NCBI GenBank assembly: GCA_050291725.1
Contig: JBNKKH010000024.1
Coordinates: forward strand, 1 to 64,000
DNA: 64,000 bases
Reading direction: 5' to 3'
Source of the DNA: JAAGZL01 sp050291725
GTDB taxonomy: Bacteria > Pseudomonadota > Gammaproteobacteria > Chromatiales > Chromatiaceae
Below the pieces are notes generated by a model. That model was not told the origin of the DNA and searched no databases. It saw nothing but the letters and a program-made list of their open reading frames with translations. This document shows, piece by piece, positions 59,636 through 64,000 of this stretch (its first letter is position 1; each line of letters starts with the position of its first letter). Position numbers and translations under genes: made by a program.

Positions 59636-60576
59636 TCTGCAACTCTCTGTTCCGCCAGTTCTAACAGGTCTAAGGCCTGTTTTTTACAAGCTTGTCTTAC
59701 CTCAGGATTCAACGCTTTGAGCCAACTCTTCGGGATGGCATCAACGCCGTAGTATGCTCCAGCCAGCATGCCGACGATGGCGCCGGTGGTATCTGCGTCC
59801 CCACCCCGATTAACTGCATCAATCAGGATCGCATCAAAACTGTCATTATTGAAGAAGGATTGGAACACCACCTTCAGGGTGTGCACAATCCAGGCGCTGG
59901 GGTTTTGTGCCTTTTTGCGATCAAAGCGGTAAGGTTTATGTTCCGCAACCAGGGATTCGGCAATCTGTTTTAGATCTGCCTTGGCTGTTCCATTGAGTGC
60001 AGCCACCGTCATCTTTAAGATCGCTTCAGTACCGGCATCGGCCTGGAGGTTGTTGTGGGTTACGTGGGATTGAGTACGGGATACATTTATCAACTCTTCG
60101 CTTGGTGCATTCCAATAGGCTAGAGCGATTGGTACCGAACGCATACAGGCTCCATTGCCCGCGTCGAATTCGTTTTCTGGAGTAAATGGCTCACCAGTGT
60201 TGCGATAATGCACAATACCGCGCCGCACTGTATTGCCAATATCCACTGGCTTGGTGCGCATCCAGTCGCTAAATGCCTCAGCAGCAGCCGTAGCTACTAC
60301 GCCACCGTTTTCCAGAATTGATTTTCCCAGAGCGAGGCTCATCTCGGTGTCGTCGGTAACATGGCCCGGCCTTAGATGTAGCCAGCCTCCTCCGATGATC
60401 TTGTCGTGTACCCCATATTTATACTCGACCTCTCTGGGGGTCATAAACTCCGTAGTAGCGCCGAGGGCATCACCCACAGCCACGCCTAGATAAGCTCCCA
60501 CCGCACGTCTTTGCAGATCTTTCTGCAGGATGTCTGCTGAAAGCAGGCCCGCATGTCCGATAAAAGGTAACTTCAA
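59632..60576 (-). CDS. draG: ADP-ribosyl-[dinitrogen reductase] hydrolase
   Basis: 314 residues from a TTG at 60576 (MKLPFIGHAGLLSADILQKD), 7 bases after gaggag and 5 bases beyond the nifQ stop. The open frame continues to 60666 but would overlap nifQ. Metal-binding motifs: VAVGDALGATTEFMTPREVE, HVTDDTEMSLALGKSILENG, DAGNGACMRSVPIALAYW and NRGGDADTTGAIVGMLAGAY, the di-Mn DraG site. It removes ADP-ribose from NifH Arg, reversing DraT. draT lies 17 kb away next to nifH. Confidence 0.93.
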   Translation of the reverse strand: MKLPFIGHAGLLSADILQKDLQRRAVGAYLGVAVGDALGATTEFMTPREVEYKYGVHDKIIGGGWLHLRPGHVTDDTEMSLALGKSILENGGVVATAAAEAFSDWMRTKPVDIGNTVRRGIVHYRNTGEPFTPENEFDAGNGACMRSVPIALAYWNAPSEELINVSRTQSHVTHNNLQADAGTEAILKMTVAALNGTAKADLKQIAESLVAEHKPYRFDRKKAQNPSAWIVHTLKVVFQSFFNNDSFDAILIDAVNRGGDADTTGAIVGMLAGAYYGVDAIPKSWLKALNPEVRQACKKQALDLLELAEQRVAE

Positions 60577-60580
60577 TGGA

Positions 60581-61171
60581 TCACTCCTCAGACCCAAAGC
60601 AATCCTGATAATCGGTGCATACTTCGCAGCTAGGCGCACGACAGACATAAACGCCTTCAGCCGCACAGAGCTGTTTATAGAGAAACTTCTTCCACTTCAT
60701 ATCTCTGTTATTGGATGCAGCTAAGTGCTGAAAATTAAAGCTCATCAATCGAGATAGATCATCCCGCGTCCAGAGACCAAGATCCTGCCATAGGTGGTCA
60801 CTCCCCATACAGGCGGCCACTATAATCTGTGCCACCCACATCTCATATTGGTTACCCTGGGTACGACTCTGCATAAGTAGCTGGAACAGGTCATCCGATT
60901 CCGGGGCTCTGGTTAGATCTAGGCTCCGCCCAGGATTGGGTACTGACTCAAGATCATAATCGGGAAAGTGATGCTGCATCATGCTCATGAACATCTCAGG
61001 ATCCAGACCCAACCAATCCGGCAAGGCCCCCTGATGTACCAACCAACTGGCATAGATACGAGCTAGCAGTTCAGTATTTTCATATCCGTAGCTTTGATCT
61101 ATCCGGCTATGATCCAGCAGCCAGAAATAGATATCCTTGCGCGCATCCATGCTGGTCTTATCAGAACACAT
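60581..61171 (-). CDS. nifQ: nitrogen fixation protein NifQ
   Basis: 196 residues from ATG at 61171 (MCSDKTSMDARKDIYFWLLD), 7 bases after gagg; a GTG five codons upstream is less likely. MVAQIIVAAC-like helices precede the C-terminal metal site CRAPSCEVCTDYQDCFG, a Cx4Cx2Cx5C motif that holds the [MoFe3S4] precursor. NifQ supplies Mo for FeMo-co on NifEN. Downstream of nifB and a ferredoxin. Confidence 0.92.
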   Translation of the reverse strand: MCSDKTSMDARKDIYFWLLDHSRIDQSYGYENTELLARIYASWLVHQGALPDWLGLDPEMFMSMMQHHFPDYDLESVPNPGRSLDLTRAPESDDLFQLLMQSRTQGNQYEMWVAQIIVAACMGSDHLWQDLGLWTRDDLSRLMSFNFQHLAASNNRDMKWKKFLYKQLCAAEGVYVCRAPSCEVCTDYQDCFGSEE

Positions 61172-61215
61172 CACAGCACCTCGCACTTAATAAATTACAA
61201 TATCGCGGCAACAGA

Positions 61216-61494
61216 TCAACGTGCCTGTATCTCCGCCATTGCCGCCTCTAGTCGCATAGCTGGAATACCGGTGAGTGAGCCTGGTGGATTAATCGCTTCT
61301 CCCAGGCTATTTAGAATCGCACCTTCAATCGGGCAGATACTGGCGCACTGAGGTTCAGCATAGTCACCATCACACTCGGTACACTTTTTGGCCTCAATCA
61401 CAAAATGGGGAGAGGCTGCCACAATAGCATCACTGGGACAGAGTGGTTCACAGGCCCAGCAGTTGACACAACTCTCTACAATCTTAAATGCCAT
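61216..61494 (-). CDS. fdxN: 2[4Fe-4S] ferredoxin of the nifB operon
   Basis: 92 residues, ATG at 61494 behind gaggag. Two motifs: CVNCWACEPLCPSDAI (Cys 9, 12, 15, 19) and CTECDGDYAEPQCASICP (an 8-residue insert between the second and third Cys, as in the YfhL/FdxN type). A helical tail follows. It probably donates electrons to the radical SAM enzyme NifB, encoded 9 bases upstream. Confidence 0.88.
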   Translation of the reverse strand: MAFKIVESCVNCWACEPLCPSDAIVAASPHFVIEAKKCTECDGDYAEPQCASICPIEGAILNSLGEAINPPGSLTGIPAMRLEAAMAEIQAR

Positions 61495-61503
61495 GATCTC
61501 TCC

Positions 61504-63018
61504 TCAAGCGCTATTTCGTATGGACAGTGAGAGCGCATCCTCGGCCAACTTTCCGCTGGCCTGCATCTCTCGGTACACTGTGGCAACCGCATCTTCTATC
61601 GGCTCCATAGCGTGTTCGCCATTGGGCTGAATGCCAGCGGCCTCCAGTTTTTCCCATGGGGCATAACCTACCTGGGCACAGAGTAGAACCTCACACCCCT
61701 CTAAAGATTTAATAATCTCCGGCAACCGGCTCTCGCCGCTGCCACATTCGCTCGGTCCGGTGCAGTAGTTGTCTGCACGGCGGATGCCCACAAAACGTAC
61801 ATCGGTGGGGCTGGCCTCATACACCAAAAACTCTTTGGCCTTGCCGAAGTGCTGATTGATTATGCCGCCACCCTCGGTGGCAACCGCCATCAACACCGGT
61901 CTAGTCTGTTTGCTGGGCATTGCTATAGAGTCGATAGATACAGTCACCTCAGTAGCTGGCTTTGGCTGATTCCGTTTCGCCTCTACCTCTGCTTGGTAGG
62001 CAGCACGCTTCTGCATGGCTGCCCCATAATCAACCTCCATCTCTTCCACCTTATCCATGGTGAACTCATCAGCTCGGTCTTCTCCCAACATACCCACTGC
62101 ATCTGCCCGACACTGACGACAGTGCCGCATCATGTTCATATCACCAGCACAGCTATCTTGCAGGGTCTGTAGCTCTTCATGGGTAGGACCGCGTTGCCCC
62201 ATAACACCGTAGAAGGTGCCGTGTTCCGGCTCTGCTATCAGGGGCATTACGTTGTGTAGAAATGCGCCCTTCTCTTTTACTACCTTGCTAACCTCTTCCA
62301 GGTGTTTATCGTTTACACCTGGGATCATTACCGAGTTAACCTTAACCAACACACCGCGCTCAGCCAGCATGGCCAAACCTTTCTGCTGCTGGCTAATCAG
62401 GATCTCAGATGCCTTGCGTCCTTTGATGCGACGGTTGTTCCAGAATATCCATGGATAGATCTTGGCCCCAACATCTGGATCGATACAGTTGATGGTGATG
62501 GTTACGTGATCAATATTGTGTTTGCACAGCTCCTCCACCTGCTCTGGCAGATTGAGGCCGTTGGTTGAAATACAGAGTTTGATATCCGGTGCTTTCTCAG
62601 TGAGCTGACGAAAGGTCTCAAAGGTGCGTTCAGGATTGGCCAATGGATCGCCAGGACCAGCCACACCCAATACGGTCATCTGCGGAATATTGGCTGCAAC
62701 AGCCAACACCTTTTTTACCGCCTGATCAGGAGTCAGAACTTCAGAGACAACACCGGGACGGGATTCGTTGGAGCAGTCATATTTGCGATTGCAGTAGTGG
62801 CACTGGATGTTACAGGCTGGGGCAACAGCCACATGCATACGGGCAAAGTGGTGATGGGCCTCTTCCGAAAAACAGGGATGATTATGCACCTTGGCCCGGA
62901 TGTGCTCCGGCAGATGGCTGAGCTGATCACTGCTGCCACCACATCCAGATGCCTCACAGCCGGCGCTTGGCTCACATTTAGATTCTTGCTGGGATTGGTT
63001 AATTAACCCTAATGACAT
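61504..63018 (-). CDS. nifB: FeMo-cofactor biosynthesis radical SAM protein NifB
   Basis: 504 residues, ATG at 63018 behind ggagg. The radical SAM cluster motif is ACNIQCHYCNRKYDCSNESR (CxxxCxxC, about residues 69-76), followed by LGVAGPGDPLANPERTFETF and CISTNGLNLPEQVEELCKHN. The extra cluster cysteines are in MRHCRQCRADAVGMLGEDR. A C-terminal NifX-like domain (about 385-490: KQTRPVLMAVATEGGGIINQ, HFGKAKEFLVYEA) is fused, as in most proteobacteria. It makes NifB-co, the 8Fe core of FeMo-co. Confidence 0.97.
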   Translation of the reverse strand: MSLGLINQSQQESKCEPSAGCEASGCGGSSDQLSHLPEHIRAKVHNHPCFSEEAHHHFARMHVAVAPACNIQCHYCNRKYDCSNESRPGVVSEVLTPDQAVKKVLAVAANIPQMTVLGVAGPGDPLANPERTFETFRQLTEKAPDIKLCISTNGLNLPEQVEELCKHNIDHVTITINCIDPDVGAKIYPWIFWNNRRIKGRKASEILISQQQKGLAMLAERGVLVKVNSVMIPGVNDKHLEEVSKVVKEKGAFLHNVMPLIAEPEHGTFYGVMGQRGPTHEELQTLQDSCAGDMNMMRHCRQCRADAVGMLGEDRADEFTMDKVEEMEVDYGAAMQKRAAYQAEVEAKRNQPKPATEVTVSIDSIAMPSKQTRPVLMAVATEGGGIINQHFGKAKEFLVYEASPTDVRFVGIRRADNYCTGPSECGSGESRLPEIIKSLEGCEVLLCAQVGYAPWEKLEAAGIQPNGEHAMEPIEDAVATVYREMQASGKLAEDALSLSIRNSA

Positions 63019-63071
63019 TACTCGGCCTCCTGTGTGCCATCCCGATGGTAAAAACTATTTACATCGTTATT

Positions 63072-63086
63072 GCAAAGGCCGTGCCT
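63072..63086 (-). promoter_or_regulatory. sigma-54 promoter of the nifB operon
   Basis: Minus-strand AGGCACGGCCTTTGC with GG-N10-GC, 54 bases upstream of the nifB ATG. Confidence 0.92.
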
Positions 63087-63147
63087 ATTATTCGTTTATC
63101 TGTATCTTATTGTTTTTGCACGTTATTATATTTTGTAATTTAGCGTA

Positions 63148-63163
63148 TGTAGGCTTAGCGACA
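63148..63163. promoter_or_regulatory. NifA upstream activator site of nifB
   Basis: TGTAGGCTTAGCGACA fits TGT-N10-ACA, about 63 bases from the -24 element. It is followed by ctaca, so an alternative TGTAG-N11-CTACA spacing also exists. Confidence 0.75.
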
Positions 63164-63300
63164 CTACAAAACAGGCGAATGTAGGAACTACCACAGAGGT
63201 GAAACCAACCTTCATACGTAGGCACGGATTGCTCCCAGCAATCCTTGTGCATTCCCCACATCCCTGTGGGTCAGAGCCCAGCCCTCTGGGCGATTATTAA

Positions 63301-63513
63301 ATCGGAGAAGATATTCCAATTTGCTCCAGAATCATCACCATTGCCGATAGCTACGACGCGATGGCCGTAACCAGGTCATACCATCGCAGACGAACGCACC
63401 AGGAAATAATGGACATACTGCATGAAGAAACAGGTGTAAAACACGATCCAGAACTAATGCGTGTCTTTTGCGAGCTTATTGAGTCCAGCAAATTCAAGTC
63501 GACAAACAAATAA
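63301..63513 (+). pseudogene. C-terminal fragment of an HD-GYP phosphodiesterase
   Basis: A frame with no start codon reads IGEDIPICSRIITIADSYDA, then MAVTRSYHRRRTHQEIMDIL and HEETGVKHDPELMRVFCELI to a TAA at 63513. GEDIP, RIITIADSYDAM and the THxEIMDIL...HDPELM tail are the end of an HD-GYP domain. The catalytic HD and GYP motifs are missing upstream, where a dispersed repeat (ccagccctctgggcgat) interrupts. Confidence 0.8.
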
Positions 63514-63663
63514 GTGGAGGCGAATAAAAATTAAAGAGTCAGACACCTTTTGTCCGAGTTTGGGGTGGGTGTCTGGATTAATTGTTAGCCCAAAGCTAAC
63601 CTGAGAAAATAAATGCGTCCCCTTTTTACTTCAACAACCCCGTTTACCTGAAAATAGGAAATA

Positions 63664-64000
63664 CTATTGCCATTTGTCCTGCCTTTTCACTTCATCTTTG
63701 AACGTTGATGAAAAAGCTTTCATTTTGGCTTTTAATAATCGTTTCCGACCTTCATGTGTACGGGTATATATCAGTTCTGAAGGGCTAACATACCTGTTCC
63801 AGGATTTAAAAAATATTTCAGCGGTTCCTTTTTTTACTGCAAATTTCATTGGCACAGAGTGATAGTCGTCTCTGACGAGACCTAGAAACTTACCCTCTCG
63901 AACTAAAATATATCTAGGGTTTTCAATTGGGGCGAGTATTTCAGCCATACAGTCAGAAAAAAGGGAGGATTCATAAAAGGTAACGCCTAATAGTGAAAGA
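63664..64000 (-). CDS. C-terminal part of a helicase-like gene, cut by the window edge
   Basis: The frame is open to the right edge, so the true start is outside; an internal ATG at 63948 begins MAEILAPIENPRYILVREGK. The preceding codons (SLLGVTFYESSLFSDC) continue the same protein. FLGLVRDDYHSVPMKFAVKK, FFKSWNRYVSPSELIYTRTH and EGRKRLLKAKMKAFSSTF resemble the C-terminal end of a family of DEAD/DEAH helicases (the YVSP..LIYTRTxEGRxxLLKA block). The helicase motifs themselves are not in view, so the call is tentative. Confidence 0.55.
   Translation of the reverse strand, partial: LSLLGVTFYESSLFSDCMAEILAPIENPRYILVREGKFLGLVRDDYHSVPMKFAVKKGTAEIFFKSWNRYVSPSELIYTRTHEGRKRLLKAKMKAFSSTFKDEVKRQDKWQ

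Overview
The window looks like the chromosome of a free-living or symbiotic gammaproteobacterium. The rimP-nusA-infB-rbfA-truB-rpsO-pnp block, the nifVWZM and nifHDKTY layouts, the sigma-54/NifA promoters and the diazotroph-specific DraT/DraG pair fit Chromatiales-like sulfur-oxidising lineages. That placement is an inference from gene content, not from a phylogeny. The dominant content is a nearly complete Mo-nitrogenase island read mainly leftward (minus strand).

Layout. 1-4434: a chromosomal integron, made of eight single-gene cassettes on the minus strand separated by attC-like sites, leading to an attI-like region and an integrase gene cut after about 95 residues. 4739-5844: a RES/Xre toxin-antitoxin pair that abuts the broken integrase. 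5845-11100: housekeeping and hypothetical genes (glutamine amidotransferase, DUF2130, tag, aldo/keto reductase). 11122-19958: the translation/RNA operon pnp, rpsO, truB, rbfA, infB, nusA, rimP, with a recognisable promoter and leader terminator before rimP. 20128-21048: a CitE-like lyase. 21226-24181: nifV-W-Z-M with a sigma-54 promoter and NifA site. 25038-29920: two large signalling proteins (CheB-CheR-PAS and PAS-GGDEF-EAL). 30032-32103: a KaiB-like/KaiC-like pair on the same strand as, and directly downstream of, the nifENX operon. 32188-36681: nifE-N-X-DUF269-CCE_0567-fdxB. 36966-42505: nifH-D-K-T-Y-DUF6129. 42607-47176, divergent from nifH: draT, a SIR2-like protein, an unrecognised protein, an Fe-S/CCG protein and a hemerythrin. 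47291-56460: methyltransferase, membrane proteins, a chemoreceptor with a zinc-binding CZB domain, a PocR/PAS/GAF/GGDEF cyclase, TrmO, NADAR and CNNM proteins. 56461-58918: a repeat-rich region with long direct repeats and degenerate 21-bp arrays. 58919-63163: a FeoC-like regulator, then nifB-fdx-nifQ-draG-GNAT from its own sigma-54 promoter. The right end holds a broken HD-GYP fragment and the C-terminal end of a helicase-like gene.

How it works together. Four minus-strand transcripts (nifB, nifH, nifE and nifV operons) each have a GG-N10-GC sigma-54 promoter and an upstream TGT-N10-ACA NifA-type site. They supply the structural proteins, FeMo-co assembly (NifB, E, N, V, Q, X, Y), maturation (NifW, Z, M, T) and ferredoxins. 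DraT and DraG would switch NifH off and on by ADP-ribosylation. nifA, nifL, nifS/U, rnf and ammonium sensing genes are not in the window.

The parts least explained by known nif biology are the KaiB/KaiC pair behind nifENX, the draT-SIR2-unknown-FeS-hemerythrin block, and the 21-bp repeat arrays. No rRNA, tRNA or CRISPR was seen.
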